Assembly (NCBI RefSeq): GCF_023716665.1
Contig: NZ_CP071860.1
Span: 1,426,001-1,490,000, forward strand
Reading direction: 5' to 3'
DNA: 64,000 bases
DNA from: Vibrio sp. SCSIO 43135
Lineage (GTDB): Bacteria > Pseudomonadota > Gammaproteobacteria > Enterobacterales > Vibrionaceae
This document shows positions 35,387 to 44,252 of this stretch, in pieces (positions within the stretch are counted from its first letter, which is position 1; the number at the start of each line of letters is the position of its first letter). A program made the position numbers and the translations under genes. The notes under the pieces were generated by a model. That model worked only from the letters and a program-made list of their open reading frames with translations. It had not been told where the DNA came from and did not search any database.

Positions 35387-36901
35387 TTGAATACCATTAA
35401 GCCTTTCTTTACCGGTTTGTTTCTCCTACTAGGGGCTGGTTGTGCATCTACCGACTTCAGCGATTTCCCAGATAAAACGGAAAGCTACCATGTTGAGTAT
35501 CAACAAGGTTCTCAGTTAGATGACTTCTTCGCACAGCCTAGCACTTACCCTGATGACTACACTGGATTCTATCCGCTGGAAAAGGGCCACGATGCTCTGC
35601 TGACTCGTTTAGCGCTGATAGAATCTGCGCAAACCTCACTCGATGTGCAGTACTACATCTACCGCAGTGACGAGACCAGCCAGCTGATCAGTTGGCGTTT
35701 GTATGAGGCAGCAGAACGTGGAGTCAGGGTTCGTTTGTTACTCGACGACATGCAAAAGCGTAGCGATAAAGGTATGGCGTACATCAATGCTCACCCGAAC
35801 ATCGAAATACGCTTGTTCAATCCTCACCAGTATCGCACCACACGCGGCCTAGCGTTTTTGACCGACTTCGACCGGCTTAATCGCCGCATGCACAATAAGT
35901 CGCTGACCGCAGATAATATCGCTTCCATCGTAGGAGGACGGAACATTGGTAACGAATATTTTTCATTCGAATCGAGCGTCGAGTTTGGCGACTTTGATGT
36001 GCTGCTATACGGAAATACGGTAGACCAAGTCAGTGACCAGTTCGACCAATACTGGAACAGCGAGTTTGCTATCCCAATGGAATGGATAGTAGCCGAAAGC
36101 GAAGCGGTAAGCTCCCAAGATGTCGAACAGTGGCTGGCCGATACCAAGATTGATGAAAAGTTTTCCCAAGGTCGTTACAACTTCAAAGAGCTCCCACTCT
36201 ACGAACAACTGAGAAACTCCGACCTCGAACTGTATTGGGGGCAAGCTGAACTCTTTTACGATCGTCCAGAAAAGATTGCAGGCAAAGGCAGCCAACTTAT
36301 CGATGATCTATCCGAGCTTTTAGAACAAACTCAACATTCATTAGTACTCATATCGCCTTACTTTGTCCCTACCGAGTCAGGTACTCAGGCATTGGTTGAA
36401 GCCGCTAAATCTGGCAAAGACGTCACGATAATCACTAACAGCCTCGCATCCAACGATGTGTTTGCGGTACACGGGTGGTATGCCAAGTATCGACAAGATT
36501 TAGTCGAGGGCGGTGTTGACTTGTGGGAAGTGAAAGCAACAGCAGACGTCGACAACAAGTGGAGCATGACAGGAAGCAGCCGTTCAAGCTTGCATGCTAA
36601 AGCGATGATGCTTGATGAGCGCAAACTGTTTGTAGGTTCTATGAACTTAGATCCGCGTTCAGCCGACCTCAATACAGAGATGGCGGTAGTGATTGACCAA
36701 CCTGAGTATGTAAAACGCTCACTGGAACAACTCCCTAAGCAACTTAAATTGAAGGCCTACCAGATTAAGGTTGAAGATGACGACATCGTTTGGATTGACC
36801 ACGAGACAGGAGAGACACTAACTAGCGAACCCGATGCCAGCATTTGGCGTCGAATGGGCGCATGGTTCAGCGGAATTTTACCCATTGAGGACCAACTTTA
36901 A
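35387..36901 (+). CDS. Phospholipase D family lipoprotein (cardiolipin synthase-like)
   Basis: The 504-residue protein has two HKD motifs, H-N-K-S-L-T-A-D-N at about 168-176 and H-A-K-A-M-M-L-D-E at about 405-413, each followed by the usual G-S/G-x-N segment. It resembles the ClsC/YmdC group that makes or remodels phospholipids. A lipoprotein signal (L-G-A-G-C, Cys at about 19) puts it in the envelope. The start must be TTG at 35387: an in-frame stop lies at 35366 and no ATG precedes the signal peptide. The ribosome site (GAG, 7 bases upstream) is weak. Confidence 0.86.
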   Translation: MNTIKPFFTGLFLLLGAGCASTDFSDFPDKTESYHVEYQQGSQLDDFFAQPSTYPDDYTGFYPLEKGHDALLTRLALIESAQTSLDVQYYIYRSDETSQLISWRLYEAAERGVRVRLLLDDMQKRSDKGMAYINAHPNIEIRLFNPHQYRTTRGLAFLTDFDRLNRRMHNKSLTADNIASIVGGRNIGNEYFSFESSVEFGDFDVLLYGNTVDQVSDQFDQYWNSEFAIPMEWIVAESEAVSSQDVEQWLADTKIDEKFSQGRYNFKELPLYEQLRNSDLELYWGQAELFYDRPEKIAGKGSQLIDDLSELLEQTQHSLVLISPYFVPTESGTQALVEAAKSGKDVTIITNSLASNDVFAVHGWYAKYRQDLVEGGVDLWEVKATADVDNKWSMTGSSRSSLHAKAMMLDERKLFVGSMNLDPRSADLNTEMAVVIDQPEYVKRSLEQLPKQLKLKAYQIKVEDDDIVWIDHETGETLTSEPDASIWRRMGAWFSGILPIEDQL

Positions 36902-36912
36902 TTGTTACTTCC

Positions 36913-36936
36913 AGGGAGCACGCTGTGCTCCCTTTT
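36913..36936 (+). terminator. Terminator after the phospholipase D-family gene
   Basis: GGGAGCAC (36914-36921), loop GCT, GTGCTCCC (36925-36932), then TTTT. It starts 12 bases after the stop codon. Confidence 0.88.
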
Positions 36937-37057
36937 CACTTCCCTTCCACACCAATCCTAAACCTTGCACCCCGCCGCAAAGCCCACCTTTTTCATTCGC
37001 AACCTACTAACCCTGCAATCAAACTAAGACGCTTGTTGTGTCAATCAGGACGTAAGA

Positions 37058-37669
37058 ATGAAAGAGTTATCTTCGGTTGAAGAGATAAGAGAAATCATTG
37101 GCGAGCCAAACCCACTCGCCGCAAAGAAAATATATGCTTCTTTAAATAACAGAATGCAGGAGTTTATTAAGACATCCCCACTTGTCATGCTGTCCACCCT
37201 CGATGAGCTTGGTTTTCCTACCATTTCCCCTAAAGGAGACCAAGCTGGCTTTGTCAAAGTACGCGACGATCAAACTCTCTTACTACCAGAGTTGCGTGGC
37301 AACAAACTCGCCTTTTCGCTGCAAAACATCGTGAGCTCAAATAACAAAGTGGGACTGATATTTCTAAGGCCAGGTACAATGGAAACCTTGCGTGTTCATG
37401 GTAATTGCACCTTGGTCGAAGGTGACATTTGCCATCAAGTATCAGGCACAACACACAACGCCTTGCTAGTGTGGGAGATCTCGGTTAAAAATGCGTATTT
37501 TCACTGTGGCAAACCATTTCTACGCAGCAAGGTTTGGGATCAATCGACCTACTTAGAGCCGATGAAAATCTCGTTTGGTCAAGAAATTGCTGGAAATACC
37601 GGTGCGGATGAGCAGTTTATTCGCGACACTGACTTTGCTGTTCGAGGACGCTATAAAACAGACCTTTAG
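37058..37669 (+). CDS. PPOX-class FMN-dependent flavoprotein (MSMEG_1061-like)
   Basis: The 203-residue protein has a split-barrel flavin fold, with S-T-L-D-E-L-G-F-P-T-I-S-P-K-G-D-Q-A-G-F-V at about 47-67 and an R-G-N-K-L segment near 87. This pattern fits the MSMEG_1061 family of putative flavin or F420-type oxidoreductases. The substrate is unknown. It is distinct from the PPOX protein at 33136-33810. A short hairpin follows its stop. Confidence 0.85.
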   Translation: MKELSSVEEIREIIGEPNPLAAKKIYASLNNRMQEFIKTSPLVMLSTLDELGFPTISPKGDQAGFVKVRDDQTLLLPELRGNKLAFSLQNIVSSNNKVGLIFLRPGTMETLRVHGNCTLVEGDICHQVSGTTHNALLVWEISVKNAYFHCGKPFLRSKVWDQSTYLEPMKISFGQEIAGNTGADEQFIRDTDFAVRGRYKTDL

Positions 37670-37677
37670 AGTTTGAG

Positions 37678-37698
37678 CGAATGCTTCCAAAGCATTCG
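37678..37698 (+). terminator. Hairpin downstream of the second PPOX gene
   Basis: CGAATGCTT (37678-37686), loop CCA, AAGCATTCG (37690-37698): a perfect 9-bp stem directly after the stop codon. Only a weak TATTT follows, so it may stabilise the 3' end rather than terminate strongly. Confidence 0.6.
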
Positions 37699-37764
37699 GG
37701 TATTTAAACTGGCTCTCGCGTTAATTTGTCCGCATACTAGCCCCCTTTATTTGGGAGGCCGACA

Positions 37765-38409
37765 ATGCATATTAGTGAACAAGAAAGAGATGCGCTTTAC
37801 AAAGTCATCCACTCTCGCAGGGACGTTCGTAAAGACTTTCTCTCAACCCCAATCCCAGATGACGTATTAGCTCGTATCCTAGGTGCAGCTCATCATGCAC
37901 CCAGTGTAGGGTTTATGCAGCCTTGGGATTTCGTGCTAGTCACAGAGAACGAAACTAAACAACTGATCAAACAAGGTTACGACCAAGCACGATTAGAATC
38001 TGCGGCTCAATTCGATGAGAGCAAACGAGCACAGTACGAGAGCTTCAAACTAGAAGGCATTCTTGAGTCCCCCGTTGGTATCTGTGTCACCTGTGATAGA
38101 AAGCGCAATGGTCCAATCGTGATCGGGCGTACCATCAAGCCTGAAATGGATTTATACAGCACCGTTTGCGCGATTCAGAACATGTGGCTAGCCGCCAGAG
38201 CAGAGAACATCGGCCTCGGTTGGGTAAGCATTATTCACGACGACGTACTGAGAAAAGCGTTACACATTCCCGAAGACGTTGAAGTCGTTGCATACCTTTG
38301 TTTAGGCTATGTCTCTCAATTCAAAGACAAACCAGAACTTGAGCAAGCCGGTTGGCTACCACGCGAAAACCTTAGCGATTTGATCCACGATGGAAAGTGG
38401 GGCAAGTAG
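37765..38409 (+). CDS. bluB: 5,6-dimethylbenzimidazole synthase (BluB)
   Basis: BluB uses oxygen to fragment reduced FMN and form 5,6-dimethylbenzimidazole, the lower ligand of vitamin B12. The 214-residue nitroreductase-fold protein has A-P-S-V-G-F-M-Q-P-W-D-F at about 46-57 and the R-D-V-R-K-D-F segment at about 19-25, both typical of BluB rather than general nitroreductases. The ATG has GGGAGG 7 bases upstream. No other cobalamin gene and no cobalamin riboswitch are next to it. Confidence 0.88.
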   Translation: MHISEQERDALYKVIHSRRDVRKDFLSTPIPDDVLARILGAAHHAPSVGFMQPWDFVLVTENETKQLIKQGYDQARLESAAQFDESKRAQYESFKLEGILESPVGICVTCDRKRNGPIVIGRTIKPEMDLYSTVCAIQNMWLAARAENIGLGWVSIIHDDVLRKALHIPEDVEVVAYLCLGYVSQFKDKPELEQAGWLPRENLSDLIHDGKWGK

Positions 38410-38552
38410 CCCCATAACTTCTATCAGTGGGATTCACATCTCTTTTTATGCCCTTGATTTCATTGTAAATCAGCTCGAATTCACACATATTGAGTACGCT
38501 TTGCCGCAGAAAGTGTAAGTCTCGCGGCCCCACGTTTAACTAGGAGCTATAT

Positions 38553-39149
38553 ATGGATATTGCTGTACTGACGTTTGACGGCTTCAATGAATTGGATTCC
38601 TTCATTGCATCAAGTATTCTCAACCGCATGAAAGACCATGGATGGAATGTACAAATCACGTCCCCTTCCGAGCGAGTAACATCGATGAATGGTGTAGAAA
38701 TATCCGCTCAACAACCTCTGGAGTTTGCCAACCAAGCCGATGCGGTATTATTTGGTAGTGGGATAAAGACAACAGCCATCTCTAAAGATAAGTCGATATT
38801 ATCGCGCTTATTACTCCACAAAGAAACTCAACTCATTGGCGCTCAGTGCTCTGGCACCCTACTCTTATCAGCGCTAGGATTACTTGAAAATATACCAGCA
38901 TGTACTGACCTCACCACTAAACCATGGGTTAAGGAAGAAGGGATTTCTGTCCTCGATCAAGCCTTCTATGCTGAAAACTCTATTGCTACCGCAGGTGGAT
39001 GTTTGGCATCGCAATATTTGGCGACCTGGGTGATCTGTAAATTAGCTGGGAAACACCATGCCGAGGAAGCCATCTATTATGTCGCCCCGGTTGGAGAAAA
39101 AGAAAAGACCGTGGAACACTGCCTTTCGACAGTAAACGCCTATCTTTAA
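38553..39149 (+). CDS. DJ-1/PfpI family protein
   Basis: The 198-residue protein has the DJ-1/PfpI fold, with Val-Leu-Phe-Gly-Ser-Gly and the nucleophile-elbow cysteine in G-A-Q-C-S-G-T at about residue 99. Members are glyoxalases, proteases or amidases, so the activity is uncertain. It has a GGAG ribosome site 7 bases upstream of the ATG. It is convergent with modC, with only 11 bases between the stops. Confidence 0.85.
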   Translation: MDIAVLTFDGFNELDSFIASSILNRMKDHGWNVQITSPSERVTSMNGVEISAQQPLEFANQADAVLFGSGIKTTAISKDKSILSRLLLHKETQLIGAQCSGTLLLSALGLLENIPACTDLTTKPWVKEEGISVLDQAFYAENSIATAGGCLASQYLATWVICKLAGKHHAEEAIYYVAPVGEKEKTVEHCLSTVNAYL

Positions 39150-39160
39150 CCCCTTATTGC

Positions 39161-40252
39161 TTAATGCGAATGAGCGATATCGGTCTGCCCCATTGAAACC
39201 CCTTTTATTTGGGCATACACCATTTTCCCGGGATGCAGTTCAAGCTCATCACATGCCCACGGCGTCACGTTCGCCCATAGCTCGTCCGTTCCTAACGCTA
39301 GCTTAAGCTGCACTTGTTCTCCGCTCTCGCTAGTGTGTAACTCTCGAATTTCACCTTTAAGTAAATTTCGAATACTCGAACCTTGGGGAATTTGAGTACA
39401 AATGGAAACGTGGTTCGCTTCGATTCTGACCTTCAGTTTATCGTTGGCATCAATGGCTTCGATGTCGCCACTCACCCACAAATGGTTGCCATCATCCAGT
39501 TCCAACTTCGTCATGGCGTATTTTGGGTGTTTGCCCACCACCGAAGCGTAAATCAGCGAGCTCAGTTCTTGTGTGGCAAGCCAAGGGCGCATTTCCTCAC
39601 TGTTCCATACTTGAGTAAGCGGGCCTTGCGCAATCAACTTACCTTGGTTCAGCACCAGCATATGATCGGCAAGTTGCAGAATCTCATCCAAGCTATGGCT
39701 GACATAAACCACTGGCAAGTTGAGCGCCTTTGATAATGTTTGCAAGTAAGGAATCAGTTCCTTTTTTCGAGGCAAGTCGAGCGAGGCCAGTGGCTCATCC
39801 ATTAGCAGCATATCCGGTTTGGTAAGTAGTGCCCGACCAATTGCCACACGCTGCTTTTCCCCACCAGACAAAGTCGCGGGATAACGCTCTAGTAAATGTT
39901 CCAAACCAAGCAGCGCAACTATGCGCTCAAAATGCTCGGCATCTTTGTGCTTAACACCATAATTCAGATTGCCACGCACTTTGTAATGTGGGAACAACCG
40001 AGATTCTTGGAACACGTAACCTATTCGGCGATTTTCAGGCGGTAAGTTCACAGCACCGCTTTGGTACAACACTGTGTTCCCCAATCGGATCTCACCATTG
40101 TCGGGAGCAGACAAGCCCCCCAAAATATTCACCAACGACGTTTTTCCTGCTCCAGAGCGGCCAAATACGGCAGTAACGCCGCTCAGAGGCAACTGGGTAT
40201 TCACTTCTAGTTTAAGATCCCCAAGCTGTTTCGAGATATTGATTGTTAACAT
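39161..40252 (-). CDS. modC: Molybdate ABC transporter ATP-binding protein
   Basis: ModC powers molybdate import. The 363-residue protein has Walker A GRSGAGKTS at about 31-39, the ABC signature L-S-G-G-E-K-Q-R-V-A-I-G near 126, Walker B M-L-L-M-D-E-P, and a C-terminal TOBE (Mop) domain at about 290-355 that binds molybdate. It overlaps modB by 7 bases. Confidence 0.95.
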   Translation of the reverse strand: MLTINISKQLGDLKLEVNTQLPLSGVTAVFGRSGAGKTSLVNILGGLSAPDNGEIRLGNTVLYQSGAVNLPPENRRIGYVFQESRLFPHYKVRGNLNYGVKHKDAEHFERIVALLGLEHLLERYPATLSGGEKQRVAIGRALLTKPDMLLMDEPLASLDLPRKKELIPYLQTLSKALNLPVVYVSHSLDEILQLADHMLVLNQGKLIAQGPLTQVWNSEEMRPWLATQELSSLIYASVVGKHPKYAMTKLELDDGNHLWVSGDIEAIDANDKLKVRIEANHVSICTQIPQGSSIRNLLKGEIRELHTSESGEQVQLKLALGTDELWANVTPWACDELELHPGKMVYAQIKGVSMGQTDIAHSH

Positions 40253-40938
40253 GAACTGGCCACCCTAGCTTGTGCCTTCTTGGTTAACCACTGGGAGGCA
40301 ACCAAAGACAGCAACGCAATCACCACCGAGATGATACATAAACGCATGGCTTCAAACTCCGCTCCCGGCGTTTCAATAAAGGAGTACATTGCTAACGGAA
40401 TAGTACGGGTTTCATCGGGAATATTGGAAACAAAGGTAATCGTAGCGCCAAACTCACCTAAGCTACGCGCAAAGGCGATAATGATGCCTGAAATAATCCC
40501 AGGAACCGTAAGGGGAAGCGTTATCGTGTAAAACACTCGCCAGCGAGAGCTACCCAAAGTACGTGCCGCCTGCTCCAATCGAGTGTCGACAGCTTCTATC
40601 GATTGGCGAATTGCACGGACTAACAACGGGAATGACACCACCGCGGAAGCGAGTGCAGCACCACGCCAACTAAAACCAAAGCTAATTCCGAACCATTCGT
40701 ATAGCCACTGCCCGATAAAGCCCTGCCTTCCCATCGACACCAGCAGTAAGTAACCGATGACGACCGGCGGAAGCACCAGAGGGAGGTGTATCAAACTGTC
40801 GAATAGCGATTTACCGACAAACTCCACTCGTGCCAGTAACCACGCACACAATATTCCCAGCGGCAGACTAAATATCACTGCCACTGTTGATACTTTTAGG
40901 CTTAGCACTAGCGCTGAAATTTCGTATTCACTGAGCAC
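40246..40938 (-). CDS. modB: Molybdate ABC transporter permease
   Basis: The 230-residue inner membrane protein has about five or six transmembrane segments and the permease EAA-type loop E-Q-A-A-R-T-L-G-S-S-R-W-R-V-F that contacts ModC. It lies between modA and modC, overlapping modA by 1 base and modC by 7 bases. Confidence 0.95.
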   Translation of the reverse strand: MLSEYEISALVLSLKVSTVAVIFSLPLGILCAWLLARVEFVGKSLFDSLIHLPLVLPPVVIGYLLLVSMGRQGFIGQWLYEWFGISFGFSWRGAALASAVVSFPLLVRAIRQSIEAVDTRLEQAARTLGSSRWRVFYTITLPLTVPGIISGIIIAFARSLGEFGATITFVSNIPDETRTIPLAMYSFIETPGAEFEAMRLCIISVVIALLSLVASQWLTKKAQARVASSC

Positions 40939-41720
40939 TAGTTCACCTCAAATCCGTAGCTTCTGAAAATCGCCGCCGCTTGCTCACTTTGTAAATAATC
41001 GTAGAAGCTCTGCGCTGCATCCGAACGTGGGTTTACTAACGCAAGTGGATACGCGATCGGCGAGTGGCTCTCTGTCGGGAACGTAGCAACCACTTTTACC
41101 CCCGTAGCGATTTGTGCATCTGTCGCATAAACCACACCTAGTGGCGCTTCTCCTCTCTCCACCAAGGCTAACGCTCCGCGGACATTATTGGTTTGGGCTA
41201 AATGAGATTTTGCTTTTGACCAAAGCTGTAAAGACTCGAGCGATTGTTTTGTATAAATACCGACCGGTACATGAGCTGGGTCTCCGATCGCGAGCCGACT
41301 ACCTGCAAGCGCATCAGATACACCCCAGTTCGCATCGAGCAAAACCTCATCGATTGATGAGTCTTTCGGCGCAATAAGCACCAATTGGTTACCCAGTAGA
41401 GCAGTGGTATTACTCAATTCAACCACGCGATTATCAACTAAATAGTCCATCCACTTTTGGTTGGCAGACAAATAAATATCGGCAGGAGCTCCCTGTGAGA
41501 TCTGTCTCGCTAGCGTGGATGATGACGCGAAAGACAGCACGACCTTCACATCATGTTGCAGTTGATAGCGTTTCACGACATCTTGCAGTGCATTAGTCAT
41601 GGAAGAAGCGGCATACACCATCACCCTTTCTGCTGCAGATGCTGTAAAACTGCACAGCCCCGCAATCAAGAGTGCCATTGTCATCATTCGATTTAGCAAA
41701 ATACGCCGTCTCTCTTTCAC
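40938..41720 (-). CDS. modA: Molybdate-binding periplasmic protein
   Basis: ModA captures molybdate in the periplasm. The 260-residue protein has a basic n-region (K-E-R-R-R), a hydrophobic segment and a signal cleavage near F-T-A-S-A-A-E, then V-Y-A-A-S-S-M-T-N-A-L with the anion-binding serines. The start is GTG at 41720; ATG at 41687 is an alternative that would lose the basic residues. A perfect ModE operator lies 23 bases upstream. Confidence 0.93.
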   Translation of the reverse strand: MKERRRILLNRMMTMALLIAGLCSFTASAAERVMVYAASSMTNALQDVVKRYQLQHDVKVVLSFASSSTLARQISQGAPADIYLSANQKWMDYLVDNRVVELSNTTALLGNQLVLIAPKDSSIDEVLLDANWGVSDALAGSRLAIGDPAHVPVGIYTKQSLESLQLWSKAKSHLAQTNNVRGALALVERGEAPLGVVYATDAQIATGVKVVATFPTESHSPIAYPLALVNPRSDAAQSFYDYLQSEQAAAIFRSYGFEVN

Positions 41721-41743
41721 AAAAATTTCGATAAGTTAACTTA

Positions 41744-41767
41744 CGTTATATACCAAAGTATATAACG
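41744..41767. promoter_or_regulatory. ModE operator upstream of modABC
   Basis: CGTTATATA-CCAAAG-TATATAACG is a perfect 9-bp inverted repeat with a 6-base spacer, matching the known ModE site pattern. It lies just upstream of modA in the modA-modE divergent region. Molybdate-bound ModE should repress modABC from here. Confidence 0.92.
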
Positions 41768-41939
41768 AAGAAGCAAGGTCAAATGCAGATACAGTGAAGC
41801 AGAGTTGATTAATCACAATTTCTAGCGCTTACCTAGTGATAATGCTGGCTTGCGTTAGCCCCTAACCACTAGAATTTATAGCACTTAGCACTCGGGTTAA
41901 CGGTAAACCATAGCTAACCCGAACAAATAGGATAAGTGA

Positions 41940-42728
41940 ATGGACCTTCAAGCATTACTGACTCTCAATCTCGATAACAGGTTGTTTGCCAACCCAAGGC
42001 GAATCGCGCTACTGGAACAAATCGTTCAAACCGGCTCGATCAGTCAGGGAGCGAAGCTGTCTGGTATGAGCTACAAAGCAGCTTGGGATGCAGTCAACGA
42101 CATGAACACAGCTTTTAACCAGCCGGTCGTGTTGCGAGAAAAAGGCGGTAAAGGTGGAGGCGGTGCTCAAGTCACTCAGTTTGGTCAGCGCTTGCTCAAG
42201 GTTTACTTCATCACATCACAAGTTCAGGAAATGGCATTAACCGCACTTCTTGATGATTCAATAGAGATGAACAGCCTACTAGATCTCATGGCGCATTTTT
42301 CGCTCCATACTAGTGCCAGAAACCAGCTCACTGGGCAAATCGAGTCTATTACGTTGGGCGGAATAAATGATCATGTATCGGTCCGACTGGCCGACAACCA
42401 AATCGTTAAAGTAGCCGTCACTCATACTAGTGTGAAGAAACTAGCACTAGAGGCTGGTTCAAGTGTATTACTGCTATTCAAAGCCCCAGCGGTTTCAATT
42501 AGCCCAGTCAAACTTGAAACCTGTTCGCACAACTGTCTCAACGCAGAATTAGTTGCCATGACCAAGCAAGGCAGCGATATAGAACTGGAACTTCAGTTGA
42601 GCTCACAAGATAAGATTTATTCTGTTATGGCGGGAGAGAATCTAGCCGAGCTGGAGATGCAAATCGGCCAAACTTACTTTGCGTGTTTTGATAGTGCTCA
42701 AACCATCGTTGCTAAGATGTCCCAATGA
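41940..42728 (+). CDS. modE: Molybdate-responsive regulator ModE
   Basis: The 262-residue protein has an N-terminal LysR-like helix-turn-helix (ALLEQIVQTGSISQGAKLSGMSYKAAWDAVNDMN) and two C-terminal Mop/TOBE molybdate-binding domains at about 125-190 and 195-260. The helix-turn-helix segment and the K-G-G-K-G-G-G-G-A wing are typical. It is divergent from modABC with a perfect ModE box between them. Confidence 0.95.
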   Translation: MDLQALLTLNLDNRLFANPRRIALLEQIVQTGSISQGAKLSGMSYKAAWDAVNDMNTAFNQPVVLREKGGKGGGGAQVTQFGQRLLKVYFITSQVQEMALTALLDDSIEMNSLLDLMAHFSLHTSARNQLTGQIESITLGGINDHVSVRLADNQIVKVAVTHTSVKKLALEAGSSVLLLFKAPAVSISPVKLETCSHNCLNAELVAMTKQGSDIELELQLSSQDKIYSVMAGENLAELEMQIGQTYFACFDSAQTIVAKMSQ

Positions 42729-42796
42729 TTGATTCAGCTTATCGTGACCATGAAGCCCAACTCTAGCCAACCAACAGGGGCTCTTGTTTCATGTGA

Positions 42797-43804
42797 TTAG
42801 AAGTAACCTTGAAAACGCTGAATGTACTGAGAAGGAGTCACCCCCCGATGCTTTTTAAACATTCGATTAAAGCTTTCTACGTTGCTATAACCTAACCGCT
42901 GGGCCACTTCATTGATAGGTACTGATTCAGCCAACAAATTTACTGCCGCATTACTCATCACATAGCCACAAATCGTGGTGAAGTTAAGCCCTTGCTTGTG
43001 CAAACGGCGCTGAAATTGTTGCTCTGACAACCCTAATAAACTCGCAACTCGGTTAAGTGTCGGCAGACCATAGTGGCAGCTGTAGTTAATGACTTCATAG
43101 ATGACTTTCATTTCGTCTTCCGATTGAGGCAAATTCAGAAATTCATCTAGGTCTTGAAAGCTCATCGCCAGTTTTTGTTTCGGCACCAGTTCGTGCTGTT
43201 TGGTTGCCAAGCGTAAGTCGGAATGAAACCACAATTCGGTACGATTATGGTTCCAGCCAATCTCACATCCAAAATACTCATTGTAAGCTTGCTTATTTTT
43301 GCGAGTGCCAGACAACATCACCCGCATAGGAGTGAATGCTTCACCTAAATGGATTCTCATTACATTTAGCATGAAAGCAGCCACACGAGCGCTGTCGTGA
43401 ATCTTCACATCGCTCTCGACAAAAGGGTTACTGTAAGTCCACTTTACGATCGAGCCCACCTGTGAGCCTGCCATATAAGCACCTGACTGTAGACAGCTTG
43501 ATCCATAGTTAATACGCCGAATCGTTGACGCTAAATCGTGGCCAGAAAACATCCAGCGACCAATCGCCCCTAACTCAAACATTTTGAGCTCTGTGATCAT
43601 ATTAATGATGTAATCAGGATCACCACTTAGCGTTTCCAATTCGCGAAACAACAAGTTCAATTCAGATACAGGAATCAAGGTCATTGGGCTACGGAATACC
43701 GAAGGAGCGAGGCTCAGTTGGTCAGGGTTGATTCGGTATTTTTTGCAAACTTGTTGATACATGTTCACGAAACCAATAGCTCGAATAAAATGTTTATTTC
43801 TCAC
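42797..43804 (-). CDS. AraC family transcriptional regulator
   Basis: The 335-residue protein has an AraC-type N-terminal ligand domain and a C-terminal helix-turn-helix with the signature P-I-N-E-V-A-Q-R-L-G-Y-S-N-V-E-S-F-N-R-M-F-K-K-H-R-G-V-T-P-S-Q-Y. Start codon is GTG at 43804 with a GGGGTGAT site upstream; an internal ATG (MYQQVCKKY) is possible. It is divergent from the small membrane protein/HlyD genes and may regulate them. Confidence 0.85.
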   Translation of the reverse strand: MRNKHFIRAIGFVNMYQQVCKKYRINPDQLSLAPSVFRSPMTLIPVSELNLLFRELETLSGDPDYIINMITELKMFELGAIGRWMFSGHDLASTIRRINYGSSCLQSGAYMAGSQVGSIVKWTYSNPFVESDVKIHDSARVAAFMLNVMRIHLGEAFTPMRVMLSGTRKNKQAYNEYFGCEIGWNHNRTELWFHSDLRLATKQHELVPKQKLAMSFQDLDEFLNLPQSEDEMKVIYEVINYSCHYGLPTLNRVASLLGLSEQQFQRRLHKQGLNFTTICGYVMSNAAVNLLAESVPINEVAQRLGYSNVESFNRMFKKHRGVTPSQYIQRFQGYF

Positions 43805-43925
43805 CCATCACCCCAACGACACATCAAGTCAAAATCAGCCAAAGTTCGAAGTAATCTATCAAGTGTTACAAATCTTTTCAAACCGTACGCACAATAGACT
43901 CAACTAATTTCTTTAGGAGTGTTCA

Positions 43926-44252
43926 ATGAGTCTTGTGAGTGTCCCGTTCGTAGGCACGGGAGTTGATACCGTTATCCATGTCTTTGCGACTGTTATCCTT
44001 GTCGCCACCGTTGGCGCTGCGGCGTATGGATTTTGGAAGTTTCACGAATTACCAATCGAAAAAGCCCATAGTAAAGATCATCATCAGATAGGACTGATAA
44101 CCGCGCTCACCTGGATAGGTTTTATCTGGCACTGGGTGTGGGTGCTAGCGGTCATTGTTGCGTTCGTCGATATGGAAAAAGCGATCATTAGTCTTCGTGA
44201 TATTTGGAAAAGTACCCCACAAAATAACCAAACGAAACAAGAGGAAGCCTAA
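43926..44252 (+). CDS. Small inner membrane protein, YiaW/DUF3302-like
   Basis: The 108-residue protein has two hydrophobic segments, about 14-36 and about 57-83 (the second rich in W and H: WIGFIWHWVWVLAVIV), separated by a short polar loop with H-E-L-P. In E. coli a YiaW-type (DUF3302) protein is paired with an HlyD-type YiaV; here the pair is the same and overlaps as TAATG. Assignment to DUF3302 is by resemblance of layout and is uncertain. Function unknown. Confidence 0.6.
   Translation: MSLVSVPFVGTGVDTVIHVFATVILVATVGAAAYGFWKFHELPIEKAHSKDHHQIGLITALTWIGFIWHWVWVLAVIVAFVDMEKAIISLRDIWKSTPQNNQTKQEEA

Noticed and set aside
37670..37764. Possible cobalamin riboswitch upstream of bluB
   Set aside because: Only 95 bases are available and most of the structure is the short CGAATGCTT hairpin; no B12-box sequence is present.
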